Of a stretch of DNA of 64,000 nucleotides, positions 26,833 through 36,104 are shown piece by piece (position 1 is the first letter of the stretch; every line of letters begins with the position of its first letter). A program made the position numbers and the translations under genes. Below the pieces are notes generated by a model that was not told the origin of the DNA, ran no database searches, and worked only from the letters and a program-made list of their open reading frames with translations. Location of the stretch: contig CALULP010000010.1 in NCBI GenBank assembly GCA_944321495.1, positions 1 through 64,000 of the forward strand, given 5' to 3'. The stretch comes from an uncultured Bacteroides sp. (GTDB lineage: Bacteria; Bacteroidota; Bacteroidia; Bacteroidales; Bacteroidaceae).

Positions 26833-28916
26833 GTACACGGGACATCAAGTACCTGACGGGCGTAGGACCGCAGCGGGCGGCAGTGCTGGGCAAGGAGGCT
26901 GGCATCTGTTCGTTGCGCGACCTGTTGTATTATTTCCCTTATAAGTATGTGGACCGCAGCCGCATCTATGCCATTCGCGAAATAGATGGCTCGATGCCTT
27001 ACATCCAGTTGAAAGGTGAGATTCTCAGTTTTGAGGCTGTCGGCGAGGGCAGGCAGCGCAGGCTGATAGCCCATTTCTCCGACGGTACGGGTGTGGTGGA
27101 TCTGGTGTGGTTTCAGGGCATCAAGTATATCCTTGGCAAGTACAAGGCGCATCGGGAATACCTGGTGTTCGGCAAGCCTACGGTGTTCAACGGGCGTTTT
27201 AATATGGCTCATCCCGACATGGATGATGCTGCCGACGTGAAGCCTTCCGCCTTGGGCATGCGTCCTTATTACAATACTACTGAGAAAATGAAGCGCAGTT
27301 CGCTCAACTCGCATGCCATTGAGAAGATGATGGCATCGGTGGTACAACTGTTGCGTGAGCCTTTGCCCGAAACGCTTTCCCCCTCTATCCTGGCTGCCAA
27401 CCACCTGATGCCCTTGACCGAGGCATTGGTAAATATCCACTTTCCCGGCAATGCCGACCTTTTGCGCCGGGCGCAATACCGCCTGAAGTTTGAGGAACTG
27501 TTTTATGTGCAGCTCAACATCCTGCGCTATGCCCGCGACCGCCAGCGGCGTTACCGCGGCTTTGTGTTCGGCAAGGTGGGCGACATTTTCAATACTTTTT
27601 ATACCCGCAACCTTCCCTTTGCCTTGACCGGCGCGCAAAAGCGGGTGTTGAAAGAGATACGCCACGACTTGGGCTCGGGCAGGCAGATGAACCGCCTGCT
27701 GCAAGGCGATGTGGGCAGCGGCAAGACGCTGGTGGCGTTGATGACGATGCTTATTGCCCTCGACAACCGTTACCAGGCGTGCCTGATGGCTCCTACCGAG
27801 ATTCTGGCCAACCAGCATTACGATACCCTCCGCGAACTGCTTTACGGCATGGACGTGCGGGTGGAACTGTTGACCGGTTCGGTAAAGGGCAAACGGCGGC
27901 AGGCCATTTTGGACGGGCTGCTGACGGGGGAGGTGCACATCCTTGTCGGTACACACGCCGTGATTGAGGACACGGTAAACTTTGCGTCCTTAGGGCTGGT
28001 GGTTATCGACGAGCAACACCGTTTCGGGGTGGCTCAGCGTGCCAAGCTGTGGACGAAAAACGTGCAGCCTCCCCACGTGTTGGTTATGACGGCTACGCCC
28101 ATCCCCCGTACCTTGGCCATGACGCTTTACGGCGATTTGGAGGTGTCCGTCATCGACGAACTGCCGCCCGGGCGCAAGCCGGTAGCTACCTTGCACCAGT
28201 TTGACAGCCATCGGGCTGCCCTGTACCGCTCCGTGCGCAAGCAGATAGCCGATGGACGGCAGGTGTATATTGTTTATCCTTTGATTAAGGAAAGCGAGAA
28301 GATAGACCTGAAGAACTTGGAAGAAGGTTATCGGCAAGTCTGTGAAGCTTTTCCCGACTGTACGGTGTGCAAGGTGCACGGGCAGATGAAACCCGCCGAG
28401 AAAGATGCCGAAATGCAGCGTTTTGTGTCCGGCGAGGCGCAGATTATGGTGGCTACCACTGTGATAGAGGTCGGTGTGAATGTGCCGAATGCTTCGGTTA
28501 TGATAATCGAGAATGCCGAGCGTTTCGGGCTTTCCCAGTTGCACCAGTTGCGCGGACGGGTGGGGCGGGGTGCCGACCAGTCGTATTGCATCCTTGTCAC
28601 CGGTTATAAGCTGTCTGAAGATACCCGTAAGCGCATAGAAATCATGGTGCGTACCAACGACGGTTTCGAGATAGCCGAAGCCGACCTGAAACTGCGCGGC
28701 CCCGGCGATTTGGAGGGTACCCAGCAGAGCGGCATTGCCTTCGACTTGAAGATTGCCGACATTGCCCGCGACGGGCAACTCTTGCAATACGTCCGCGAGG
28801 TGGCGCAAAAGGTGGTAGATACTGATCCAGAGGGTACTCTTCCTGAAAATGATGTGTTGTGGCGACAACTGAAACTTCTTCGCAAGACCAACGTCAACTG
28901 GGCTGCCATCAGTTGA
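26820..28916 (+). CDS. recG: ATP-dependent DNA helicase RecG
   Basis: Branch-migrating helicase that remodels stalled forks and Holliday junctions. Protein of 698 residues, a full-length match. The N-terminal wedge/OB domain is followed by Walker A GDVGSGKT (~residues 296-303), the Walker B-type box DEQHRFG, motif [14 protein letters not shown], and helicase motifs [13 protein letters not shown] and QLRGRVGRG. It overlaps the end of ispD by 13 bp. No clear terminator follows, but the 338-bp gap contains the next promoter. Confidence 0.97.
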   Translation: MFDLSTRDIKYLTGVGPQRAAVLGKEAGICSLRDLLYYFPYKYVDRSRIYAIREIDGSMPYIQLKGEILSFEAVGEGRQRRLIAHFSDGTGVVDLVWFQGIKYILGKYKAHREYLVFGKPTVFNGRFNMAHPDMDDAADVKPSALGMRPYYNTTEKMKRSSLNSHAIEKMMASVVQLLREPLPETLSPSILAANHLMPLTEALVNIHFPGNADLLRRAQYRLKFEELFYVQLNILRYARDRQRRYRGFVFGKVGDIFNTFYTRNLPFALTGAQKRVLKEIRHDLGSGRQMNRLLQGDVGSGKTLVALMTMLIALDNRYQACLMAPTEILANQHYDTLRELLYGMDVRVELLTGSVKGKRRQAILDGLLTGEVHILVGTHAVIEDTVNFASLGLVVIDEQHRFGVAQRAKLWTKNVQPPHVLVMTATPIPRTLAMTLYGDLEVSVIDELPPGRKPVATLHQFDSHRAALYRSVRKQIADGRQVYIVYPLIKESEKIDLKNLEEGYRQVCEAFPDCTVCKVHGQMKPAEKDAEMQRFVSGEAQIMVATTVIEVGVNVPNASVMIIENAERFGLSQLHQLRGRVGRGADQSYCILVTGYKLSEDTRKRIEIMVRTNDGFEIAEADLKLRGPGDLEGTQQSGIAFDLKIADIARDGQLLQYVREVAQKVVDTDPEGTLPENDVLWRQLKLLRKTNVNWAAIS

Positions 28917-29141
28917 TTCTTCTTTAACCTCAGATTTTTGCATGCTGTCATTGTTGTCCGGACTTTTGGGGATTACGGATATGCCTTAAAAAATGCCGGC
29001 AAAGGGGAGGGTATGCAGAAAAAATAAGCCAATAGACAACCTGACTTTTTTACATTTGTTGGCTTTTCATCTGAAAAACGCATTAGCTTTTCCTCTGTTG
29101 GTTAAAAAGTGTAATATTGTTGGGAATTTGAGGGCAATTTA

Positions 29142-29173
29142 TTTGCATTTATTGTGTAGATAAAATTACTTTG
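29142..29173 (+). promoter_or_regulatory. Promoter of the fimbria-like locus
   Basis: A -33 TTTG at 29142-29145 and a -7 TTACTTTG at 29166-29173 (one mismatch to TAnnTTTG) are separated by 20 bp, the usual Bacteroidota spacing. The rest of the 28917-29254 gap holds AT-rich sequence with no gene. Confidence 0.6.
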
Positions 29174-29254
29174 CACCTACCGTATTACGAAGGCGTATGA
29201 TGATTGCAAATGTACAACTATTCTGTCTTTCGTACTAATTTATCAAAACAAAAA

Positions 29255-30400
29255 ATGAAAGGGTTGTTCTTAAAAGTTTGTGCAGGGGCATTATTGTCTC
29301 TGGTTCCGTTGCTCTCCCATGCATCGGGTACGGACGGGAGTGCCCGTGGGTTGAAGCCCGACACGACCATCGTGTTCCGTTTCGTGCCGGGCAAGTACAT
29401 GTTTTATTCCCCGTACCGTGGCAACGACGAGGCCATCCGTCTGGCCGCGCAGCTCATTGCGCAGTATCATGATGACATTGTTTCCGGCAAGGCATATATC
29501 CGCATCCGGGGTTTCTGTGGTTCCTTTGGGTCGACGGCTGCCAACCTGGCTGCCGCCAAGAACCGGAGCAACCAAGTGAAGTCGTGGTTCATCCTTTATC
29601 ACGGCATGAAGGAGGAGTACTACCGCACGTTCAATTCCACCCGCTCTTACAACGGCATGACGGACATCGTGGCCCTGATGGGGCTGGAGTTTGCAGAAGG
29701 TTATGAGCCAGCCTCCGAAGAACCGGAGGTTGTTGCTGCACCTGCTCCCCAGCTGGAACCAGAACCTGCCGTTCCTGCCGATACTGTGATGGTGGCAGAG
29801 CCGGTAAGCGAACCTGTTGCACCGGCAGGCGCTTCCCTTTCTGAAAGCCAGGAAGAAGTGCCTTTCTCCCGCGAATACATTCCCTCACCTTGGTACATCA
29901 AAACCAACCTGTTGTACGATGCCCTGCTGATGCCCTCGCTCGAGGTGGAATACCGTTTCAACGAGCGGTGGTCGGCTGCCGTGGAGGGCAACATGGCGTG
30001 GTGGCACAACAGTGGCAAGCACAAATATTACCAGTTGGCAACCATTCTTCCCGAAGGCCGCTATTGGTTCAAGCCGCAGGGCAGCCGGCGCGGACACTAC
30101 GTAGGCTTGATGGCGGGTGGCGGCTGGTACGACCTGGAGAACGGCGGACGCGGCTACAAGGGCGAAGGCGTTGTGGCAGGGCTGACGTATGGCTACATGT
30201 TCCCCGTAGGCAAATACTTCGCTTTCGAGGCAAGCGTGGGCATCGGCTACATGCACACGTGGTATGAGGAATACGTGCCCATCGACGGGCACTACGTTTA
30301 CCAGCAGAGCAGCCGCCTGAACTATTTCGGTCCGGTAAAGTTGCGTTTTGCCTGGGTATGGAACATTGGCCGCTGGGCGGAGAAAGGAGGTAAACAATGA
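29255..30400 (+). CDS. DUF3575 outer-membrane-like protein of a fimbrial locus
   Basis: Protein of 381 residues. The start at 29255 (MKGLFLK) gives a clean signal peptide ending near SHASG; an in-frame ATG at 29204 adds 17 polar residues. Residues ~30-150 resemble an OmpA-like/periplasmic region (RIRGFCGSFGSTAANLAAAKNR). A proline/glutamate linker (~165-205) leads to the DUF3575 beta-barrel-like domain (SPWYIKTNLLYDALLMPSLE ... LRFAWVWNIG). DUF3575 proteins head many Bacteroidales fimbrillin operons. It is coupled to the DUF5119 gene by a 4-bp ATGA overlap. It may anchor or assemble the fibre. Confidence 0.78.
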   Translation: MKGLFLKVCAGALLSLVPLLSHASGTDGSARGLKPDTTIVFRFVPGKYMFYSPYRGNDEAIRLAAQLIAQYHDDIVSGKAYIRIRGFCGSFGSTAANLAAAKNRSNQVKSWFILYHGMKEEYYRTFNSTRSYNGMTDIVALMGLEFAEGYEPASEEPEVVAAPAPQLEPEPAVPADTVMVAEPVSEPVAPAGASLSESQEEVPFSREYIPSPWYIKTNLLYDALLMPSLEVEYRFNERWSAAVEGNMAWWHNSGKHKYYQLATILPEGRYWFKPQGSRRGHYVGLMAGGGWYDLENGGRGYKGEGVVAGLTYGYMFPVGKYFAFEASVGIGYMHTWYEEYVPIDGHYVYQQSSRLNYFGPVKLRFAWVWNIGRWAEKGGKQ

Positions 30401-31536
30401 AAACGAAACGGATAATGCAGCATGTAGGGCGAAGAATGGAGAATAGGCCTTTGCCCGGAGGCAGGGAGAAAACTTCTTCTGCAAGGCAATGGGGGGCGTC
30501 TTTTCATCTCGGGCGCAAATTCTTCATTCTTCATTTCTCACTTTTCCTCCTGCTGGTGTTGCTGGCAGGTTGCCGCAAAGACCTGTGTTACAATCACGAC
30601 GAGCACGCAATGACTGTCAAGGTTCATGCCGCCGTCACGTGGGAGCAGGAGTGGGAGCGCGCTTACGACCACCAGTGGACCGATGAGTGGGATGACGGTT
30701 GGGCGTTGGACTACGACGACCTGCGCCCGGAGATTGCCGACGGTGTGCGCGTGGTCATCTATGCCGATGAAGGCGAATCGCTTGGGCAGACCAATCTGGA
30801 GGCCGGGGGCGGACACATCTCGTCGCTACCCGAGGGCACGCACGACCTGCTGTTCTACAACAACGACACGGAGTACATCGTCTTCAGTGGCTTCGAGGCT
30901 GCGGCAGGCGCCACGGCTTCCACCCGCACGGTGACGCGCTCCGGCTTTGAGTCCCTGCATGCCGAGGAACGCACCGTCAACCAGCCCGACATGCTGTACG
31001 GGCACTTCGAGGACGACCACGAGGCGCAGCGCACGCTCGAGCCTGTGGAACTGCCCGTAGAGATGCGCCCATTGGTGTACACCTACCTGGTGCGCTACGA
31101 GTTCAGCCACGGCCTGCAATACGTGGCGTTGGCGCGCGGCGCGCTGGCCGGCATGGCGGAGAGCGTGTACCTGACCGACGGGCACACGGGCAACGATGCC
31201 GCCACGGTGATGTACGACTGCCAATTGACGGACTATGGCGCTGAGGCGCAAGTGCATTCGTTTGGCGTGCCCAACTATCCGGGCGACCACTACACCCGTG
31301 CCGACGGCACGCCCGCAACGTACCACCTCAACCTTGAGGTGCGGCTCGGCAACGGGGAGTACAAGACTTTCGAGTTCGACGTCACCGACCAGGTGATAGG
31401 GCAGCCGCGCGGTGGCGTCATAACGGTATCGGGCATTGAGGTGACGGATGAGGAAGGCACGGCAGGAGGCGGAGGCTTTGATGTGGATATAGACGATTGG
31501 GGCGAACGGCAAGACATCGTAATTCCTTTGAATTGA
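30397..31536 (+). CDS. DUF5119 lipoprotein with unusually long N-region
   Basis: Protein of 379 residues. Lipobox LLAGC puts the acylated cysteine at residue 59, leaving about 40 residues before the hydrophobic core, far longer than normal. There is no methionine between residue 14 and the core, so translation must begin at 30397 or 30436. The core itself (KFFILHFSLF) is encoded by a TTCTTCAT-type repeat at 30517-30540. After the cysteine, HAAVTWEQEWERAY and VRVVIYADEGE match DUF5119, a Mfa2/FimB-like component of Bacteroidales fimbrial loci. It probably anchors or regulates fibre growth. The start overlaps the DUF3575 gene by 4 bp. Confidence 0.75.
   Translation: MKTKRIMQHVGRRMENRPLPGGREKTSSARQWGASFHLGRKFFILHFSLFLLLVLLAGCRKDLCYNHDEHAMTVKVHAAVTWEQEWERAYDHQWTDEWDDGWALDYDDLRPEIADGVRVVIYADEGESLGQTNLEAGGGHISSLPEGTHDLLFYNNDTEYIVFSGFEAAAGATASTRTVTRSGFESLHAEERTVNQPDMLYGHFEDDHEAQRTLEPVELPVEMRPLVYTYLVRYEFSHGLQYVALARGALAGMAESVYLTDGHTGNDAATVMYDCQLTDYGAEAQVHSFGVPNYPGDHYTRADGTPATYHLNLEVRLGNGEYKTFEFDVTDQVIGQPRGGVITVSGIEVTDEEGTAGGGGFDVDIDDWGERQDIVIPLN
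30517..30540 (+). repeat. TTCTTCAT-type repeat inside coding sequence
   Basis: AAATTCTTCATTCTTCATTT lies in frame in the DUF5119 gene and encodes the hydrophobic start of its signal peptide. Its 18-nt core (30518-30535) is identical to 26139-26156. Confidence 0.85.
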
Positions 31537-31587
31537 AAGAGAAAATGAGAAATAAATAATCTATTGTATAACTAATTCTTACTGAGT

Positions 31588-32547
31588 ATGAAGAAAAGTC
31601 TGTTTTTGCTTGGCGTGGCTGTAGCAGCCTTGGCAAGTTGTACGAACGAAGAAGTGGTCAATGTGACCGACCAGCAAACCGGTATCATCAGTTTTGCCGG
31701 TTCAGGCCTTAACAACATCACGAAGGCCGATACGGATGACACGACGCTAAAGTCTTTCCAAGTGTATGGTGGCTATGCAGAGAATGGTAGCGTGTTCAAT
31801 GGCACCACGGTGAACGGTAGTGTAGGTAGCACATGGATTTACACCCCCCTGCAATATTGGGTTGATGGTAAAGATTACAAATTTGCCGCTTATGCTCCTG
31901 CCAATGCTGCCAGTGCAAATTGGGACTATACCAGTGGCTTGACACTGACAGTGACAGGTGCAGGCAGCTATGACTTGGTGTATGATGATGAGCCGGTTAA
32001 TGATGTGAAAGCTTCCTCGCAAGGCGCCGTATCCCTTACTTTCGGGCACTTGCTGTCTAAGATAGCGTTCAAGTTTACGCTGGATAATACACTGGCAGGG
32101 TTGGATGTGAAGTTGCAGAACCTTTCTATTGGTAGCACCATTATTGATGATGGTACATGGGTCGCAGGTGTGCAGCAGACTACAACTGGAACTGGTGATG
32201 CGACTTATACAACTTTGGCTTCAGCAACAGCGGTGCCTACTGATGCAAACGGCTTAACTACTGATGCTTGGTATCTTATCCCGCAAACCGTAGGTACAAT
32301 TACTTTTAGTGTAGATGCTGTTGCTTCCGATGGCGTTAATACAATCAAGAAAGGTAAGGTTACTGCTACATTACCTACCAATACAATAAGCGCATGGGCT
32401 GGAGGTAACTACTACCTCTACACGGCAGAGTTGGGAATGGAGAATATTACGACAGACCCAGATACCGATGTATATCCTATCAAGTTTGAAGTAGACGAAG
32501 TTACCGGTTACGGCACTCCTACAAAGGAAGATATTACTTTAAACTAA
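31588..32547 (+). CDS. Fimbrillin family lipoprotein (probable fibre subunit)
   Basis: Lipoprotein of 319 residues, lipobox LASC (Cys18). TYPE V-type fimbrillins of Bacteroidales are exported as lipoproteins and assembled at the surface after Arg/Lys-protease processing. The central part (TPLQYWVDGKDYKFAAYAPA; LTFGHLLSKIAFKFTLDN) is the typical fimbrillin-like core, and the C-terminal strand ends PTKEDITLN. It is more AT-rich and threonine/serine-rich than the genes around it. It is followed by a structured non-coding segment and the odd DUF4469 gene. It is the best candidate for the main subunit. Confidence 0.8.
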   Translation: MKKSLFLLGVAVAALASCTNEEVVNVTDQQTGIISFAGSGLNNITKADTDDTTLKSFQVYGGYAENGSVFNGTTVNGSVGSTWIYTPLQYWVDGKDYKFAAYAPANAASANWDYTSGLTLTVTGAGSYDLVYDDEPVNDVKASSQGAVSLTFGHLLSKIAFKFTLDNTLAGLDVKLQNLSIGSTIIDDGTWVAGVQQTTTGTGDATYTTLASATAVPTDANGLTTDAWYLIPQTVGTITFSVDAVASDGVNTIKKGKVTATLPTNTISAWAGGNYYLYTAELGMENITTDPDTDVYPIKFEVDEVTGYGTPTKEDITLN

Positions 32548-32564
32548 AAAATAGCAGTCATATC

Positions 32565-32719
32565 AGCCTGCGGTGCCTGGCCGCCCCGCAGGCTACCATG
32601 GGCGCTCGTCGCCCGAAAGTTCTTTGGCGTATTGGGAAATAAGGGAAATAGGTTTCACGACCTCGAAGAGGTCGAATTCCATATCCCCCTTATCCCTCCC
32701 AACACGCCATAGAACCTTT
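32565..32719 (+). other. Structured non-coding segment: three hairpins before DUF4469 gene
   Basis: Three inverted repeats follow one another. The first is a perfect 9-bp stem, 32565-32573 with 32586-32594 (AGCCTGCGG). The second is a 5-bp stem at 32600-32614 (GGGCG/CGCCC). The third is a long imperfect repeat whose arms 32616-32650 and 32681-32719 flank a palindrome GACCTCGAAGAGGTC at 32659-32673. The first hairpin may end the fimbrillin transcript. The rest could be a leader RNA, a cruciform or an element end. No coding potential was seen here. Confidence 0.7.
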
Positions 32720-32765
32720 ACTTTTTTTGAGTATTGACAACATTAAAGTATAGGAGAACATCACT

Positions 32766-33614
32766 ATGGCACAACAATTTACACTCGACCTCAACCTGAA
32801 GGCCTACCCTAACACCCTCACCACGGACGTGCCCGACGATTACGTGGTGAAGGTAGAAACCCAAAGCACGTCGCTGACGCTGGACGACATTGCCGCCGCC
32901 ACCGCCGCCCGCCTGGGCGAGGAAGAAACCAAGGTGCTCGGCGCACTGAAGGTGGCCATGGAGGTGATGGCCGATGCCGTGGCCAGTGGTTTTTGTGTCA
33001 GCACCCCCTTCTGCTACGCCCAGCCCATGGCCAGCGGCGTGGTGATGGAGAGCGAACTGTCGCTGCCCGTCGACCGCGAGCGCATCCGCGTGTACGCCAG
33101 CCTGCGCCAAGGCCCTGTGCTGGCCGAGGCTTTCGGCAAAGCCAAGCTGCAACTCTTCCTGCAACCCGCAGCCACGGGTCCCTACATAGCCGGCATGACC
33201 AGCGCCTTCAGCGAGGAGCGTGAGCAGGGCGGCGTGATGACCCGCGTGCCCGTCGACATGGAGCCGGGCGAAATGGTCGTTATCACCGGCAACGGGCTGA
33301 AGGTAGTGGGCAGCGACCCGTCGGTCGGCGTCACCCTTACCAAGGCCGACGACCCCGACACCTCGTTTTTCATCCCCGCGAAGAAGATATCGCCCAACAC
33401 CCCCAAGAAGTTGCAGTTCAGCCTGCCTGCCGGGGTGGCCGAAGGGCAGTGGCTGGTGAAGGTGACCACGCAGTATGCCGGAAGCAGCGGCACGCTGACC
33501 AAGGAGCCACGTTCCTTCGAACTGCCGCGCCCGGTGACCGTCGGGGCAACCACCACCGGCGGCTCGACCGGCGGCAATGATGATGACGAGGATGGCAACC
33601 AGCAGATGGGCTGA
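32766..33614 (+). CDS. HU-like/DUF4469 domain protein, no signal peptide
   Basis: Protein of 282 residues starting MAQQFTLDLNLKAYPNTLT. Residues ~35-120 resemble the HU/IHF-like DNA-binding-type domain found in Bacteroides proteins that end in DUF4469; residues ~135-260 match DUF4469, a beta-rich domain. The tail is glycine/threonine then acidic (NDDDEDGN). No signal peptide or lipobox is visible, so it looks cytoplasmic, unlike every other gene of this locus. It is very GC-rich compared with the fimbrillin before it. Structured DNA lies on its left (32565-32719) and a palindrome array on its right (33643-33706). It may be a separate inserted unit. DNA binding is inferred from family resemblance. 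Confidence 0.7.
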   Translation: MAQQFTLDLNLKAYPNTLTTDVPDDYVVKVETQSTSLTLDDIAAATAARLGEEETKVLGALKVAMEVMADAVASGFCVSTPFCYAQPMASGVVMESELSLPVDRERIRVYASLRQGPVLAEAFGKAKLQLFLQPAATGPYIAGMTSAFSEEREQGGVMTRVPVDMEPGEMVVITGNGLKVVGSDPSVGVTLTKADDPDTSFFIPAKKISPNTPKKLQFSLPAGVAEGQWLVKVTTQYAGSSGTLTKEPRSFELPRPVTVGATTTGGSTGGNDDDEDGNQQMG

Positions 33615-33642
33615 GTCCCCCCGTCTTGCGTGAGGATATCCT

Positions 33643-33706
33643 CTCACCGGTCGGTGAGAGGGATGCCTCATCGGTCGGTGAGAGGGGCATCTCGCCGGAT
33701 AGTGAG
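33643..33706. repeat. Three 16-bp palindromes at 24-bp period
   Basis: Palindromic units CTCACCGGTCGGTGAG (33643-33658), CTCATCGGTCGGTGAG (33667-33682) and CTCGCCGGATAGTGAG (33691-33706) start exactly 24 bp apart, each followed by AGGG. They lie just after the DUF4469 gene. The core resembles the four-copy array at 50785-50867. Confidence 0.85.
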
Positions 33707-33735
33707 AGGGGTATCGCTTAAATTACAAATCCGCT

Positions 33736-33758
33736 CAATCCGCCTCATCCGCGTCTAA
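33736..33758 (+). repeat. Dispersed 23-nt repeat, copy B
   Basis: Matches the reverse complement of 998-1020 at 22 of 23 positions (CAATCCGCC ... CGTCTAA). Both copies are intergenic and beside accessory genes. Confidence 0.85.
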
Positions 33759-33780
33759 AAAATCAATGACCGGCATAGTG

Positions 33781-33818
33781 TGAACTAAATATGAACTAAA
33801 TATGAACTAAATATGAAC
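33781..33818 (+). repeat. 11-bp tandem repeat before a fimbrillin gene
   Basis: Three copies of TGAACTAAATA in direct tandem plus a partial fourth, ending 30 bp before the next ATG. Such a tract can change length by slippage and would then alter spacing upstream of the gene. Confidence 0.85.
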
Positions 33819-33847
33819 AACTACTTATGATTAGTTACTTATCCGAT

Positions 33848-34834
33848 ATGAAACGTAATCTTTCAATGCCTTCCTTTTGCGCCGCCTTGCTACTTTGCCT
33901 CGCCTCCTCGTGCACCGGCGAGGCAACGATGGGTCTGCCTGATGACGGGGAAACGGACGCCATAGCCTTCAGCACGCCGCAAACCAAGGCGGTGGTGGAG
34001 GGCAGTTTCTCCGCCGAGGACGCCTTCTCCGTGTGGGGCTGGTACACGTCGGACGCGGGCAGTAACCAGCCGTTCGACGGCGTCCCTGTCACTTCCGATG
34101 GCAACAACTGGAGCTATACCGGCGGCGTACGCTACTGGGTGCTTGGCGCGGAGTATGACTTTTATGCGGTGTATCCGGCCACGGGCATCACTGCCTCTTG
34201 TACGCAGGATGGCACCCTCACCGTGACGGGCTTCGATGCCTCGAAGACGGGCGATGCGGCGGTGGACTTGATGACGGCGCGAAAGACGGGGATACAGGCG
34301 GATGAGAGTACGGCGGCAAGTGCGGTAGAGCTGGGGTTCGGGCATGAGTTGGCAAAAGTATCCGTAGTGCTGCGCACCGACCCAGGGGTGACGGCTACGC
34401 TGAACAGTGCTTCACTCTACGGCATGGCGCTGAAGGGCGACTTTTCGCACAACTTGAAGGGGGGCGGAGGAGTGGCTAATTGGAGTAATCTTAGTGCAGC
34501 CGTTACAGACGGTAACACGCCATTCAAAAACGTTTCGGGAGGAGACCTTTCCGCTAATTCTTCGATGGACATCATTGGCCCCCTGCTGCTTATCCCGCAA
34601 TCTGTTTCCGGCTTAAAACTTTTCGTTAACCTTACACGGAACGGGAATGAGCAAGTTACGGAAACTATCGATTTAGGCACCTCCATCACCCGTTGGGCAG
34701 CCGGACAGACCTACCGCTATGTGCTGACCGTGAAGGTGGATGCCATTACGTTCAGTGATTTCACTGTGCCGGAGTGGGAAGAATCGGGCACAGGTGGTAA
34801 TGTTAACATCGGTAGCGATAATAACAATAATTAG
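33848..34834 (+). CDS. Fimbrillin family lipoprotein
   Basis: Lipoprotein of 328 residues; start 33848 (MKRNLSM) preferred over 33827 because it gives a compact signal peptide with lipobox ASSC (Cys22). Fimbrillin-like marks: AEDAFSVWGWYTS, YWVLGAEYDFYAVYPA and LGFGHELAKVSVVLRT, the counterpart of LTFGHLLSKIAFKF in the subunit at 31588. The C-terminus is asparagine-rich (NVNIGSDNNNN). It is probably an accessory or alternative subunit. The next gene starts 22 bp downstream. Confidence 0.77.
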   Translation: MKRNLSMPSFCAALLLCLASSCTGEATMGLPDDGETDAIAFSTPQTKAVVEGSFSAEDAFSVWGWYTSDAGSNQPFDGVPVTSDGNNWSYTGGVRYWVLGAEYDFYAVYPATGITASCTQDGTLTVTGFDASKTGDAAVDLMTARKTGIQADESTAASAVELGFGHELAKVSVVLRTDPGVTATLNSASLYGMALKGDFSHNLKGGGGVANWSNLSAAVTDGNTPFKNVSGGDLSANSSMDIIGPLLLIPQSVSGLKLFVNLTRNGNEQVTETIDLGTSITRWAAGQTYRYVLTVKVDAITFSDFTVPEWEESGTGGNVNIGSDNNNN

Positions 34835-34855
34835 ATGACAATAAATGAATGATAT

Positions 34856-36085
34856 ATGACGATGAAGAATACATATTTACTAATGCTGCTACTGCTTGTT
34901 ATGGTGGCTTGCGGGCAGGACGAGTGGCCAAGTGGTGCGCAGTCGGAATACTCCACGGAGGTCATTACTTTCAGTTCGCCTTATGAGGCCGGAACCCGCG
35001 CTGCGGCTTTGCGCGACGGTAGTTTCCAGATGGGGGACAAAGTGGGCGTGTTGGGCTACTGTGCGGCTCGCAATGGCAATGTGGACATCAGCGATGAACC
35101 TTGGAATACAAAGCGACCTTTCAGTTACCCCGATATTTTTTATAATCAGGAACTGACGTATGATGGAACCGGGTCTTGGACTTATAATTGGACGGGAGAC
35201 GGAAGCATCGGTGGCCTGCACCCATGGCTGGCTAATGAGGATTACACTTATTCGTTCTTTGCTTATTATCCATATGCCAGTGGCGCTCCAGACAAGGCGG
35301 GCGAGCGTGACATTGTCATCAATGGTGTGAATATGGGAACCGTCAAGCTGAGTGGAGAGAATGACCGCAGCGACCCTACCATCACTTACACAATGCCGCA
35401 CTCCAATGGCGAGGATTTAGATAGCGGGCATGATTGGTGGGCGGTGCCCGACTTGATGCTGGCCTACACCATCGACCATAGGAAGAGCGACGGCTCGGTC
35501 AGGTTGGACTTTCGCCACATGTTTTGCGCGTTCCAGTTTCGTGTGAACAATTATAATCTGTACGATGTTACTGTCAGTGACTTGTATTTGAGTGGTGGCA
35601 CCACAAGCAATCCTCGCCAAGGATTTTATAAATCGCTTAGCGTTACAGGGCAGGAGAGCGGCTATTCTGTGGGCGATGATGTCTACATCGGACGGTTCAA
35701 GTTATTGGGTGGACGTACAACAAAGGGGTTTACCTGCCCGGCGGCAACGATTAATGCTGATGACCAGTTGGTTCCTTCAAGTTTTGACATTGTAAGTAAA
35801 GAGACTGGGCATGAGGGTGAGATGATAGTCCTGCTTTTTATTCCGAATGCAGACGGCAAGTTGACTTCCGATGGCAACAAAAGTTTGCGTCTTGAACTTC
35901 AGGCGCAAAGCGAGGAGGGAGGAGATATTGATGCTGACGTTAGTATGCTTTTGGAAGATGCCTCTTTCAAACCTGGCATGCGCAGTGTGTTCAATATCAA
36001 TATAGTGGGTAATGACTTTATTATACAGGTTGAGAGCGAGGATGCTTGGGAAGATGGTGGCGACAGCGACATTGTGTTTGAATAG
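34856..36085 (+). CDS. Fimbrillin family lipoprotein
   Basis: Lipoprotein of 409 residues, lipobox VMVAC (Cys19). The order of features follows the fimbrillin-like family: an ITFSSPYEAGTRA segment, a YSFFAYYPYASGAP core strand and VRLDFRHMFCAFQFRVNN, the counterpart of the FGH..SK motif in the other subunits. It is larger than the other two and aromatic-rich, which would suit a tip-proximal adaptor, although position in the fibre is inference. It ends 20 bp before the next gene, same transcript. Confidence 0.75.
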   Translation: MTMKNTYLLMLLLLVMVACGQDEWPSGAQSEYSTEVITFSSPYEAGTRAAALRDGSFQMGDKVGVLGYCAARNGNVDISDEPWNTKRPFSYPDIFYNQELTYDGTGSWTYNWTGDGSIGGLHPWLANEDYTYSFFAYYPYASGAPDKAGERDIVINGVNMGTVKLSGENDRSDPTITYTMPHSNGEDLDSGHDWWAVPDLMLAYTIDHRKSDGSVRLDFRHMFCAFQFRVNNYNLYDVTVSDLYLSGGTTSNPRQGFYKSLSVTGQESGYSVGDDVYIGRFKLLGGRTTKGFTCPAATINADDQLVPSSFDIVSKETGHEGEMIVLLFIPNADGKLTSDGNKSLRLELQAQSEEGGDIDADVSMLLEDASFKPGMRSVFNINIVGNDFIIQVESEDAWEDGGDSDIVFE

Positions 36086-36104
36086 TAAAAAGACAGAAAG
36101 GGTA

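Noticed and set aside
33643..33706. Possible CRISPR array (also 50785-50867)
   Set aside because: The repeats are short palindromes with 23/24-bp total period, leaving no room for spacers, and there are no cas genes.
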